This document shows positions 9,208 through 17,751 of a stretch of 64,000 bases of DNA, piece by piece. The number at the start of each line of letters is the position of its first letter. Position 1 is the stretch's first letter. The notes beneath the pieces are model-generated. The model was not told where the DNA came from, did no database searches, and saw only the letters and a program-made list of their open reading frames with translations. The DNA lies in the NCBI GenBank assembly GCA_002412765.1, contig DHVR01000005.1, forward strand, positions 124,001 to 188,000, written 5' to 3'. This DNA is from Leptolinea sp. UBA5203 (lineage in GTDB: Bacteria > Chloroflexota > Anaerolineae > Anaerolineales > Anaerolineaceae). A program made the position numbers and the translations under genes.

Positions 9208-10404
9208 ATGAGTCCTATGCCAAGAGCTAATAAAGAATTAATCCGCGGAATGAACCGCTCCCTTTTACTGAATGCCATCAAATCAGAGGGAGAAGTTTCG
9301 CGCGTGGCATTGGTCCATATGACCGGACTCAGCCCCGCAACGGTGACTGCCATCACGGGACAGTTGATCAAAGAAAATCTGGTTTTTGAGAAAACCACCG
9401 GAGATTCAACCGGGGGCAGACCGCCAATTTTGTTGGCCTTGAATCCGCGCGGTGGATTTGTTATTGGGATCAAATTAATGGAGGGGCAGGCAGTGGGTGC
9501 CTTGACGGACCTGAATGCCACCATCCTGGCTAAAGACACCATTGCTATGGAAGACAACCAGGTGGAAACTGCTTTGGATATGATCACTACACTGGTTGCG
9601 CGCCTGATTAAAGGAAGTGATATCCGCAAGAAGCAGTTGATGGGTGTGGGCATTGGACTGGCGGGCGTAATTGATTTTAATAATGGAATTGTAAAACAAA
9701 ATCCATTTTTAGGGTGGCATAACATTCCATTAAGGGACCTGTTAGTTTCGCGGCTGCGCGTTCCGGTGTATATCGATAATGATGTCAATACGTTAACCCT
9801 CAGTGAGAAATGGCTGGAACCTGGTCGGCCTGAGGACCACTTTATCGTCATCACCATTGGGCGCGGTATCGGCATGGGGATTGTGTTCAACGGGCAGATC
9901 TACCGGGGTAAGGGCGGGGGCGCCGGTGAATTGGGTCATGTGATGGTGGACCCCGATGGACCCTTATGTGATTGCGGCCGGCACGGCTGTTTGGAAAGCC
10001 TGATTAGTGATCGGGCATTGGTGGGCGAAGCCAGACGAATGGTTTCCAGCGATATCCGTGATTTGGATGATTTGATCGAACGCGCTGAAACACAGGCTGA
10101 TGCTGCCAATATTCTTGTGCGGGCTGGATCGATCATGGGTGGCCAAATCGCCAATCTGGTTAATTTGTATGATCCAAACCTAATCATTATCAGCGGTGAA
10201 GGAATTCGCATGGGTGAGATCTTCTTTTCCGCGTTGCATAAAACATTCCGTGATCATGTCATGCCTGGTTTGGCAGAAGACACGGAAATACGGATTGATT
10301 CCTGGGGAGATGATATTTGGGCGCTTGGCGCAGCTAGTTTAGTCATTGCAGAGATTTTCACCTCACCCATTCAAAAAGAAGAAGGAAGTATAATGGCAAG
10401 CTAA
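9208..10404 (+). CDS. ROK-family transcriptional repressor (NagC/XylR type)
   Basis: Sugar-responsive repressor. Residues about 12-70 form a winged helix-turn-helix (VALVHMTGLSPATVTAITGQLIKENLV). The remainder is the ROK sugar-kinase-like fold, with GVGIGLAGVID, YIDNDVN and ITIGRGIGMGIV for phosphate/sugar contacts, and GELGHVMVDPDGPLCDCGRHGCLES carrying the ROK zinc site (His plus CxCGxxGC). Its length of 398 residues is normal for the family. It sits between a GH31 gene and an ABC sugar importer, and the two copies of its likely operator flank it, so it probably represses both flanking transcripts and itself until an alpha-glucoside or derived sugar binds. The inducer is not deducible. The ATG at 9208 was kept; a second ATG follows three codons later. 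Confidence 0.9.
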   Translation: MSPMPRANKELIRGMNRSLLLNAIKSEGEVSRVALVHMTGLSPATVTAITGQLIKENLVFEKTTGDSTGGRPPILLALNPRGGFVIGIKLMEGQAVGALTDLNATILAKDTIAMEDNQVETALDMITTLVARLIKGSDIRKKQLMGVGIGLAGVIDFNNGIVKQNPFLGWHNIPLRDLLVSRLRVPVYIDNDVNTLTLSEKWLEPGRPEDHFIVITIGRGIGMGIVFNGQIYRGKGGGAGELGHVMVDPDGPLCDCGRHGCLESLISDRALVGEARRMVSSDIRDLDDLIERAETQADAANILVRAGSIMGGQIANLVNLYDPNLIIISGEGIRMGEIFFSALHKTFRDHVMPGLAEDTEIRIDSWGDDIWALGAASLVIAEIFTSPIQKEEGSIMAS

Positions 10405-10425
10405 AAAAAATTTACTAAAAGTTAG

Positions 10426-10442
10426 TTTGTTCACCGTACAAA
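10426..10442. promoter_or_regulatory. Putative ROK operator, copy 2
   Basis: TTTGTTC-ACC-GTACAAA, the same palindrome type as at 9180-9196, embedded in a block (10422-10448) sharing TAGTTTGTTCA and AAAGTAAT with it. It lies 60 bases upstream of the solute-binding-protein gene, placing the transporter operon under the same regulator. Confidence 0.75.
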
Positions 10443-10503
10443 GTAATCAAGTTCTTGGTTCTAATGACACCAACATCAAACCAATATATCTAAGGAGTAT
10501 AAA

Positions 10504-11856
10504 ATGAAGACGCGTGTAACGATTTTTGTAGTATCCATTTTGATTGTTTTGAGTGTTTTGTTGGGCGCGTGCGCCCCAGCCGTTCAAACAGCCGAACCCG
10601 TGGCTGCCAATGATGCTCAAGAGAGCAATGAAGTTGTGGCTGAGGAAGCCCCCGCAGCGAAACCTGTCACCATTAAAGTAGTCAGCTTTTTGACTTATGA
10701 TGAGAATAAAGAAGGCGCTGAAGCCGCAGTTGTGGCAGCCTTCCAGGCAGCCCATCCCGAAATCACGGTGGATTTCCAGCTTCTGCCCTATGCCGACTAT
10801 TTCACTTCTCTGAAAACCTGGATTGCTGGTGGTACTGCGCCTGATGTCGCTTCCCTTGATCTTGCCATGCTGCAGGAAATGGCTGCCAGTGGTTCCCTCG
10901 CCGATCTCAATCCCATGATCGAAGCCGACAGCTATGATTTGAGCGCTTACTATCAAAGCACCCTGGATATGTTCCAGAATAATGGCGGCCAGTTTGGTTT
11001 ACCCGCTTCTTATTCCAATGTCGTCTTGTATTACAATAAAAACCTCTTTGATGCCGCCGGCCTGCCTTACCCCGATGCAACCATGGATTGGGATACCTTC
11101 ATGAGCTACAACAAACAACTTACCCAGGATACCAACGGAGATGGCACCATTGACATCTTTGGTACCTCCCGCTTATGGTGGCCGTACTACATGCTGATGA
11201 CCGGTGCTACCCCCTTCAATGCTGATGCCACCGCATGTACCTTGACCGATCAAAAGGCCATTGACGGCTTCCAGGCCATGGTTGATCTGACCCTGACCGA
11301 CAAAGTCGCCCCTTCCGTCAATGATCTGGCTGCCCAGGATGACTGGCATATGTTCGAAGGCGGACGCATCGCCATGTACCCGATCGGCCCATGGTCCATC
11401 TCTGAATTTAATGATGTTATCACCGAGTTTGATTGGGACGCCACCACCTTACCATTCGGACCCACCGGCGAGAAAGCTACCTTCCTGTTCGCCAATGCTT
11501 ATTCTGTTCTTTCCAGCTCCACTCAGCAAGAAGCCGCTTTTGAATTCATGAAATTCGTCACCGGTGCCGAAGGCGATCAAATTCGCCAGGATGCCGGCTT
11601 CGAAATTGCTCCGATCAAATCCGTGGCAGAAAGCTCGTTCCTGAAAGCCATGGAAGGCAAGAAACCCGCCAACTCCGCAGTATTCCTTGATTCAGCCGCT
11701 TTCGCCAAGAGTGTTCCTACTCACGCTCGCTGGTCAGAAATTGCCGATATCATCTCCGGAGAGTTGGATTCTGCATTATTGGGCGATATCACCGTCCCCG
11801 AAGCCATGCAGGCTGCTTGTGATCAAATCAACCCGATTTTAGCCGAATCTAAATAA
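10504..11856 (+). CDS. ABC sugar transporter, solute-binding lipoprotein (family 1)
   Basis: Extracellular family 1 solute-binding lipoprotein that captures an oligosaccharide for the two permeases downstream. A signal peptide ends in the lipobox LLGAC (Cys near residue 23), followed by an Ala/Glu-rich linker. The mature protein shows family landmarks: DVASLDLAMLQEMAASG near residue 120, GLPASYSNVVLYYNKNLFDAAGL near 165, a MF-GGRIAMYPIGPWSI ligand-loop segment near 285, and FMKFVTG near 350. The stretch DTNGDGTID near residue 212 resembles a calcium loop. Upstream TAAGGAG gives a strong ribosome binding site. The high content of the NCC codons favoured in strongly expressed genes fits an abundant binding protein. 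Substrate is inferred as an alpha-glucoside from the flanking GH15 and GH31 genes. Confidence 0.92.
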   Translation: MKTRVTIFVVSILIVLSVLLGACAPAVQTAEPVAANDAQESNEVVAEEAPAAKPVTIKVVSFLTYDENKEGAEAAVVAAFQAAHPEITVDFQLLPYADYFTSLKTWIAGGTAPDVASLDLAMLQEMAASGSLADLNPMIEADSYDLSAYYQSTLDMFQNNGGQFGLPASYSNVVLYYNKNLFDAAGLPYPDATMDWDTFMSYNKQLTQDTNGDGTIDIFGTSRLWWPYYMLMTGATPFNADATACTLTDQKAIDGFQAMVDLTLTDKVAPSVNDLAAQDDWHMFEGGRIAMYPIGPWSISEFNDVITEFDWDATTLPFGPTGEKATFLFANAYSVLSSSTQQEAAFEFMKFVTGAEGDQIRQDAGFEIAPIKSVAESSFLKAMEGKKPANSAVFLDSAAFAKSVPTHARWSEIADIISGELDSALLGDITVPEAMQAACDQINPILAESK

Positions 11857-11935
11857 AACCTTTCGCTTTACAATGAGGAGGGCGATGTCTCGTCCTCCTC
11901 AACCTCAATTTTTCCAGTAAATAATGGAGAGCACC

Positions 11936-12868
11936 ATGGAAAACTCCCAGATGCTTGAAAGCAAGACAACTTTTTTTCAAAGATTCAAAAAAGTTTATAA
12001 AAAATACATCTGGGGATATATATTTATTTTCCCCAGTATGCTGATCATCCTACTATTTAAATTAATCCCTTTAATCATCGGCTTTATTATTTCATTCACC
12101 GATTGGAATCTTCTCTCCTCCCCTGAATTCATCGGACTTCAAAACTATGTCCGTTTATTTTCTGACCCGGTTACTGCAAAAGTATTTGGCAACACCTTCT
12201 ACTATGCCTTCCTGAGTGTACCGCTCAACCTGTTGATCTCCCTGGGGCTGGCGCTTGCGCTCAATCAAAAAATCAAGGGGCTCTCCTTCTTTCGTACAGC
12301 CTATTACATACCGGTCGTGGCCGCCTCGGTTGCCGTTAGCGCAATTTGGGTCTGGATGCTCTCCGACTTTGGCATGATCAATACCACGCTAAACAACCTG
12401 GGATTGCAATCCGTCAACTTTCTGCATGATACAAAATATGCCCTGACCTCCATTGCGCTGGTGGATGTTTGGAAAAACCTGGGTTTCAATGTGGTTATCT
12501 TTCTAGCTGCCCTTCAGGATGTTCCCGAGGATTTGAGGGATGCGGCTAAAGTGGACGGCGCCAATGGGGTCAGCATCTTTAAACACATCACCCTTCCTCT
12601 GATCAGCCCGGCCATTTTCTTTACTGCGGTAATGGGCATCATAGGCTCCTTGCAGACCTTTGACCTGGTTTTCAACATGTCCATGAAACACGAGGGCGGA
12701 CCTGCCCGGGCCACCAGCACGGTTGGTTTTTACATCTGGCAGAATGCTTTCAAATATTCCAAGATGGGTTATGCCGCGTCTTTATCCTTTGCTCTGATGG
12801 CCATCTTAATGATCCTGACCATCATCCAATGGCAGATGCGCCGTAAATGGGTCTATGGTGAGGAGTAA
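11936..12868 (+). CDS. ABC sugar transporter permease (MalF type)
   Basis: Inner-membrane permease subunit with six predicted helices starting at about residue 25 (YIFIFPSMLIILLFKLIPLIIGFIIS). The cytoplasmic coupling motif EAA-like loop is seen as DLRDAAKVDGANGVSIFKHITLPLISP near residue 200, the usual contact with the ATPase. ATG 11936 is preferred over 11924 because GGAGAG lies immediately before it. The gene follows the binding protein by about 80 bases that include a GAGGAGGGCG...CGTCCTCCTC inverted repeat (11875-11900), possibly an RNA processing or partial termination hairpin that lets the binding protein be made in excess. The partner permease begins 4 bases after the stop. Confidence 0.9.
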   Translation: MENSQMLESKTTFFQRFKKVYKKYIWGYIFIFPSMLIILLFKLIPLIIGFIISFTDWNLLSSPEFIGLQNYVRLFSDPVTAKVFGNTFYYAFLSVPLNLLISLGLALALNQKIKGLSFFRTAYYIPVVAASVAVSAIWVWMLSDFGMINTTLNNLGLQSVNFLHDTKYALTSIALVDVWKNLGFNVVIFLAALQDVPEDLRDAAKVDGANGVSIFKHITLPLISPAIFFTAVMGIIGSLQTFDLVFNMSMKHEGGPARATSTVGFYIWQNAFKYSKMGYAASLSFALMAILMILTIIQWQMRRKWVYGEE

Positions 12869-12871
12869 AAA

Positions 12872-13732
12872 ATGACAAAAATAAACAATGTTTCTGCCGA
12901 TTCTCACAAACCAAAACTTTCCTTCGGAAGATTCGTGGCCTATCTCTTGCTGACCCTGGGTGCCTTAATCATGATTGTGCCCTTCATTTGGATGGTCTCC
13001 ACATCACTTAAAGATCAGCAGCAGCTTTTTGCCTGGCCGCCGATCTGGTGGCCGAACCCCTTTGTGTGGAGTAACTACAGCGAGGTCTTCAGCCGCATCA
13101 ATTTCGGTTTGTACGGGCTAAATACGATGAAAATCACGCTGGCAGTGACGGTTGTGCGCCTGATCATTTGCTCCATGGCCGGGTATGCGTTTGCCAGAAT
13201 GAAGTTCCCTGGCAGGGATATTCTTTTCATGCTCACTCTGGCGACCATGATGATTTCTGCGCAGATTACCATCATTCCCAACTTTATTATCATGCGCTAT
13301 TTACATCTAACGGATACCCATTTGGGGGTCATCCTGCCGCAAGTCGCGGACGGGTTTAGTATCTTCTTGATGCGCCAGTTTTTCCTGACCTTCCCGCACG
13401 ACCTGGAAGATGCCGCCAAACTGGATGGCTGTGATCCGTTGATGTTTTATCTGCGCATCCTGCTGCCCAGTTCCAAACCCATCCTGGCCACGCTGGCCGT
13501 GATGACTTTCCAGGGCGTCTGGAACGATTTTCTCTGGCCGTTGGTTATGCTCACCAGTCCAGCAAAACGAACGCTGGCCGTCGGTCTTTCCTACCTGGTT
13601 GGGCAGTACACCACCCGCTGGGACCTGCAAATGGCCGGCTCCGTCTTGACCGTACTACCGATTCTGGTCCTTTTCTTCATTTTACAAAAATATTTTGTAC
13701 AGAGTATAAAATTAACTGGGCTGAAAGGCTAA
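12872..13732 (+). CDS. ABC sugar transporter permease (MalG type)
   Basis: Second permease of the importer. It has six predicted membrane helices, the first at about residues 20-42 (LLLTLGALIMIVPFIWMVSTSLK), and the characteristic EAA loop DLEDAAKLDGCDPLMFYLRILLPSSKPI near residue 190, preceded by FLTFP. It ends in VQSIKLTGLKG, the classical C-terminal signature of MalG-type permeases (compare GLTAGAVKG). GAGGAGTAAAAAATG spans the junction with the upstream permease, so translation is coupled. No ATP-binding subunit is encoded in this operon, so the importer probably uses a shared MsmX/UgpC-type ATPase made elsewhere. Confidence 0.92.
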   Translation: MTKINNVSADSHKPKLSFGRFVAYLLLTLGALIMIVPFIWMVSTSLKDQQQLFAWPPIWWPNPFVWSNYSEVFSRINFGLYGLNTMKITLAVTVVRLIICSMAGYAFARMKFPGRDILFMLTLATMMISAQITIIPNFIIMRYLHLTDTHLGVILPQVADGFSIFLMRQFFLTFPHDLEDAAKLDGCDPLMFYLRILLPSSKPILATLAVMTFQGVWNDFLWPLVMLTSPAKRTLAVGLSYLVGQYTTRWDLQMAGSVLTVLPILVLFFILQKYFVQSIKLTGLKG

Positions 13733-13747
13733 AGGTTGCATTCCTGA

Positions 13748-14896
13748 ATGAATCATTATTACTATACCCGATCAATTAATGTTATCCGAGAAAACCAGAG
13801 TCAATGGGGTTCTTATATTGCCTCACCCTCCTTTCCAACCTACCATTTTTGCTGGCTTCGGGACAGCAGTTTTATTGCGCATGCCATGGACAAAGCCGGT
13901 GAGCATGAAAGTTCAGCAGCTTACTTTCGCTGGGTAAATCACACCATCTTGTCGTATGGCGGGAAGATTGCAGAAATTCGCCAAAAATTAGCCAAGGATC
14001 AGACCCTGGGCAAAGACGAAGTACTGCATACACGCTTCTCGCTGGATGGTAAGGAAGACTATGCCGATGACACCTGGGGAAATTTTCAGGTGGATGGGTA
14101 TGGTACCTGGTTGTGGGCATTGGCTGAGCATGTGCGCATGACGGAAAACACTGCTTTGCTGCAGGAACTGTCACCATCGATTGAACTGACCCTGCAATAT
14201 TTGGAACTGGTCTGGGAGCTGCCCAACTATGATTGTTGGGAGGAGCATCCTGATTATTTGCATCCCTATTCGTTGGCCGCGGTTTACGGCGGCGTTCAGG
14301 CGATTTCTGCTTTGATAGTGGATGGGTTATATCCTTCCTCTTTAGTAGCCGTGGCTCAACTCGCTGTAAAAATTAAAACTTTTGTGCTGAAGTACGGTCT
14401 CTCGGATGGAAAACTGGTGAAGATGATTACTCCGGCGACTATAAAAAACTCGCCGCAACCGGTAGCCACCTATGGGGTGGATGCCAGTTTGATGGCAGCC
14501 GTGCTTCCCTACGGCCTCTTCGCGTTCGATGATCCCATTGCCCGTTCGACCATGGCAGCCATAGAGATGGAACTATTGCGTCCGCAGGGCGGTGTGTATC
14601 GCTATCTCCTGGATGTATATTACGGCGGGGGGGAGTGGCTGCTGCTGACGGCCTGGTTGGGTTGGTATTTTGCCAAAATCGGCCGGATGGATGATGCACA
14701 GAAACTATGCCGCTGGTTAGAATCCTGTGCGGATGAGCAAGGAAATTTCCCGGAGCAGGTCAGTGGACATGTTTTGTTCCCTGAGCATACCCAGCCCTGG
14801 GTTGATAAATGGGGACCCATTGCCAGCCCCTTGTTATGGTCGCATGCCATGTATATTTTGTTAGTCAAAGCCATTGAAGAAGGAAAAATCCAATGA
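13748..14896 (+). CDS. GH15-like glucoamylase-family protein
   Basis: Cytoplasmic (alpha/alpha)6-barrel glycosidase of the GH15 type, which releases glucose from the non-reducing end of alpha-glucans or cleaves trehalose-like disaccharides with inversion. The start of the barrel reads FCWLRDSSFIAHAMD. WEEHPDY near residue 165 carries the candidate catalytic acid, and FPEQVSG near residue 336 the candidate base, both in the GH15 contexts. At 382 residues it lacks the N-terminal beta-sandwich usual in bacterial and archaeal GH15 enzymes, so it is a catalytic-domain-only form. No signal peptide. The ribosome binding site is weak. It overlaps the next gene by 4 bases (ATGA), indicating coupled translation with the second GH31. 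Confidence 0.8.
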   Translation: MNHYYYTRSINVIRENQSQWGSYIASPSFPTYHFCWLRDSSFIAHAMDKAGEHESSAAYFRWVNHTILSYGGKIAEIRQKLAKDQTLGKDEVLHTRFSLDGKEDYADDTWGNFQVDGYGTWLWALAEHVRMTENTALLQELSPSIELTLQYLELVWELPNYDCWEEHPDYLHPYSLAAVYGGVQAISALIVDGLYPSSLVAVAQLAVKIKTFVLKYGLSDGKLVKMITPATIKNSPQPVATYGVDASLMAAVLPYGLFAFDDPIARSTMAAIEMELLRPQGGVYRYLLDVYYGGGEWLLLTAWLGWYFAKIGRMDDAQKLCRWLESCADEQGNFPEQVSGHVLFPEHTQPWVDKWGPIASPLLWSHAMYILLVKAIEEGKIQ

Positions 14897-17685
14897 CGCA
14901 TTTATCCCGTATTTCCTTATCCATTACCCATAACCCATACGGTGAGCAGCATCCTTACATTCCCCTGGCGTGTGAACGCCTGCCGCATGATCCTTCCACC
15001 GGGGAAGCGGTCCGGATTGGCGTGGAGACCATGCCTATTTCGACCGCCGAAAAAGTGTGGTGTGAATGGTCACTGGCTGGAAAATCAGGTGTGGAACATG
15101 CTCAGGCGGAGAAACTGCCAGCCAATGCAACAGCCGATCCGTGGCAGATTAACCTGCCGTCCTTCAAAGGAGGCGAGGTAATTACCTACCGCATCTTTGC
15201 CCAGGCCGGGGACCAGCAGGCGGAAAGTGAGCCCTTCACCTTTTCCGTTGCCACCTGGGTTAACTGTACAACCTTAATTCAAAGCGAAGACAAAGAAGCC
15301 GGACTGCACCTCATCCTGGCAACGGAACATCCTGAATTATCAATTTCCATGCTGATGAAAGCCGGACAGGACGAAACCATACAGATGCAACTGACCGCGA
15401 ATCACAAAGAGCAAAACATTCCGGTGCAAAAAGAGCGAGTCGTACACACGTTAAATACGATCACGGTGGATTGCACGCCTGATTCACTGATCTCCTTTAC
15501 CCGCGCCAGTGACGGCTTGTGCCTGCAAACTGCCGCACCGCTGCAAGTGCTGATTGGTGCAAAGGGAGAAGTGCTGCAATACCGCCTGCGCTTTGTCAGC
15601 CCGCTGGACGAGGCCTTTTATGGGTTCGGAGAACGGTTCAACGCGCTGGATCAACGCGGCAACAATTTGGATAACCGTGTTTACGGTCAATATACCAGTC
15701 AGGGAAAACGATCTTACATTCCCATTCCCTTCTTTCTCTCTTCGCGCAGCTACGGCCTATGGCTGCAAACGGACCGCCAGGCGCAATTCAATATGGCGGA
15801 AGAAAATGCCAATAGTTGGTGGGTGGCCGGTGAGGTTGAAGAAGAGCAGGAGATGCTCGAATTGACCCTCTTCTGTCAGCCTGAACCTTTGAAGATCATC
15901 GAAACTTTCAGCCGGATGACCGGCCCAACCCGCTTGCCGCCCACCTGGGTGTTTGGCTTGTGGATGAGCAGCAACGATTGGAACAGTCAGGCGGAAGTCC
16001 TGCACCAATTGAATTTGACCCATGAATACGAGATTCCCGCTTCGGTGCTGGTGATTGAAGCCTGGAGCGATGAAATTAATTTTTACATTTGGAACGATAG
16101 CCAATACGAATTAAAAGCTGGCTCGGAAGTGTATGCCATAAAGGATTACATTTTCCCGGCAGAGGGACGTTGGCCGAATCCGAAAGCCATGATCGACGAA
16201 CTGCATGAGGCCGGTGTGCGCCTGGTTTTGTGGCAGAACCCATGTATAAAACAAGCCCGAGAGGATGAACACCTGGATACCCGCTTGAATCAGATCGATC
16301 AGGAGTATGCCATCGCGCAGAATTTCGTGGTCAAGAAAGCCGACGGCAGCCCGCACCGGGTTGAGGGGCACATGCCCTGGTTCGGTGACAGTCTGGTGCT
16401 GGATTTCACCAATCCGCAGGCAGCCGACTGGTGGGTACAGAAGCGGGCCTACCTGGTGGATGAGATGGGTGTGGACGGTTTTAAATCAGACGGCGGGGAA
16501 CATGTCTGGGATGTCAACACGACTTTCCACAATGGCCTGCGCGGATCGCGGGCGATCAACCGCTACCCGGTGGATTATGAAGAAGCGTACCGCCATTTCA
16601 TGGAGAAATACCGCGACAATGATTATGTGTTATTCAGCCGGGCGGGTTACACCGGCGCTCAGCAAAATCCCTGTCATTGGGCCGGAGATGAAAACTCCAC
16701 CTGGGAGGCCTTCCGGGCATCGATCAACGCCATGTTAAATGTGGGCATCTGCGGCGTACCCTTCTTTGGCTGGGATATCGCCGGTTTTGCCGGTCCGCTG
16801 CCTGGCAGCGAATTATATCTGCGTGCCGCGGCCTTTTCCATCTTTTGCCCGATTATGCAGTACCATTCCGATGTTAATCACCGGCGTACCCCCAGCCGCG
16901 ACCGCACCCCCTGGAATATCCAGGAACAAACCGGCGATGAATCGGTGATTCCGATTTTCCGGCGCTTTGCCAACCTGCGTATGAATTTGCTGCCGTATAT
17001 CTTAAATGAAGCCAAGATGAGCAGCCTGAGCGGCTTGCCGATGACCCGTGCCCTGGCTCTAGTGTTTCCCAAGGATACAGCCTGCCGGGATTACCCCTGG
17101 CAGTATATGTTTGGCGATGCGCTGCTGGTTGCTCCGGTGATTGAGGAAAATGCAAAAACCTGGAAGGTCTACCTGCCAGAGGGGGAGTGGAGCGATTTCT
17201 GGACAGGCGAGAGAATTCACGGTCCGATCACCAAAGAAGTGGAAGTACCCCGAGATTTTATTCCGGTATATCAACGGAAAAGCAGTATGGTTGCCCTGCA
17301 CACGGATAGTACAGGGGCTTTAGGCAGCCCTGTTGGCAATCGTACTGACGCATTCACCCACCTCACCTTGCGCATTTTCCCTGGCGGAACGATTCATAAA
17401 AGCATCACCCTGCCAGAGAAGGATGAACTTGCGATGATTGAGGTGAATCAGAATGCAAAGGAAGGCAGCATCGAAATACAGCTTCCTGCGTTGAATATTG
17501 GAGTAGATCTGATTCTCTTTGCCAAGGAACCTGGCCAGGTGACGGTTGATGATCAGCCGCTGCCCCGACTTGCCGATGACCTGTCGTTTGGATCCCAGGC
17601 GGTCTGGCGTTGGCAGGCTGAACGGGCGGAAATCACCCTTCATTTTCCGGAACCGGGAGCCATGAAGACGATCAAAATCCAATAA
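14893..17685 (+). CDS. Glycoside hydrolase family 31 alpha-glucosidase, second copy
   Basis: A 930-residue GH31 enzyme distinct from the one at 6.5-9.1 kb. The barrel carries VLVIEAWSDE, DGFKSDGGEHVWD with the putative nucleophile Asp near residue 533, and HWAGDENSTWEAF with the putative acid/base Asp near residue 599, then GVPFFGWDIAGFAG and MQYHSDVNHRRTP. An N-terminal extension of about 200 residues precedes the GH31 N-terminal beta-sandwich (YGFGERFNALDQRGN). No export signal, so it acts on imported sugar together with the upstream GH15. The second residue block HSDVNHRRTPSRDRTPWN resembles that of GH31 members acting on isomaltose-type or sulfoquinovose-type substrates only loosely, and I do not assign specificity. 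Confidence 0.88.
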   Translation: MTHLSRISLSITHNPYGEQHPYIPLACERLPHDPSTGEAVRIGVETMPISTAEKVWCEWSLAGKSGVEHAQAEKLPANATADPWQINLPSFKGGEVITYRIFAQAGDQQAESEPFTFSVATWVNCTTLIQSEDKEAGLHLILATEHPELSISMLMKAGQDETIQMQLTANHKEQNIPVQKERVVHTLNTITVDCTPDSLISFTRASDGLCLQTAAPLQVLIGAKGEVLQYRLRFVSPLDEAFYGFGERFNALDQRGNNLDNRVYGQYTSQGKRSYIPIPFFLSSRSYGLWLQTDRQAQFNMAEENANSWWVAGEVEEEQEMLELTLFCQPEPLKIIETFSRMTGPTRLPPTWVFGLWMSSNDWNSQAEVLHQLNLTHEYEIPASVLVIEAWSDEINFYIWNDSQYELKAGSEVYAIKDYIFPAEGRWPNPKAMIDELHEAGVRLVLWQNPCIKQAREDEHLDTRLNQIDQEYAIAQNFVVKKADGSPHRVEGHMPWFGDSLVLDFTNPQAADWWVQKRAYLVDEMGVDGFKSDGGEHVWDVNTTFHNGLRGSRAINRYPVDYEEAYRHFMEKYRDNDYVLFSRAGYTGAQQNPCHWAGDENSTWEAFRASINAMLNVGICGVPFFGWDIAGFAGPLPGSELYLRAAAFSIFCPIMQYHSDVNHRRTPSRDRTPWNIQEQTGDESVIPIFRRFANLRMNLLPYILNEAKMSSLSGLPMTRALALVFPKDTACRDYPWQYMFGDALLVAPVIEENAKTWKVYLPEGEWSDFWTGERIHGPITKEVEVPRDFIPVYQRKSSMVALHTDSTGALGSPVGNRTDAFTHLTLRIFPGGTIHKSITLPEKDELAMIEVNQNAKEGSIEIQLPALNIGVDLILFAKEPGQVTVDDQPLPRLADDLSFGSQAVWRWQAERAEITLHFPEPGAMKTIKIQ

Positions 17686-17699
17686 TTATGGTCAAACAC

Positions 17700-17727
17700 C
17701 TGCCCTGGCACGGCTGTGTCCGGGCAG
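17700..17727 (+). terminator. Strong hairpin between GH31 and MFS genes
   Basis: CTGCCCTGGCAC and GTGTCCGGGCAG pair around a GGCT loop, 12 positions with one mismatch and one G-U. There is no following T-run, so it may be an attenuator, a partial terminator or an mRNA-stabilising end for the glycosidase transcript rather than a full intrinsic terminator. Confidence 0.55.
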
Positions 17728-17751
17728 TCATAATTGAGGAATTGCAGCTTC

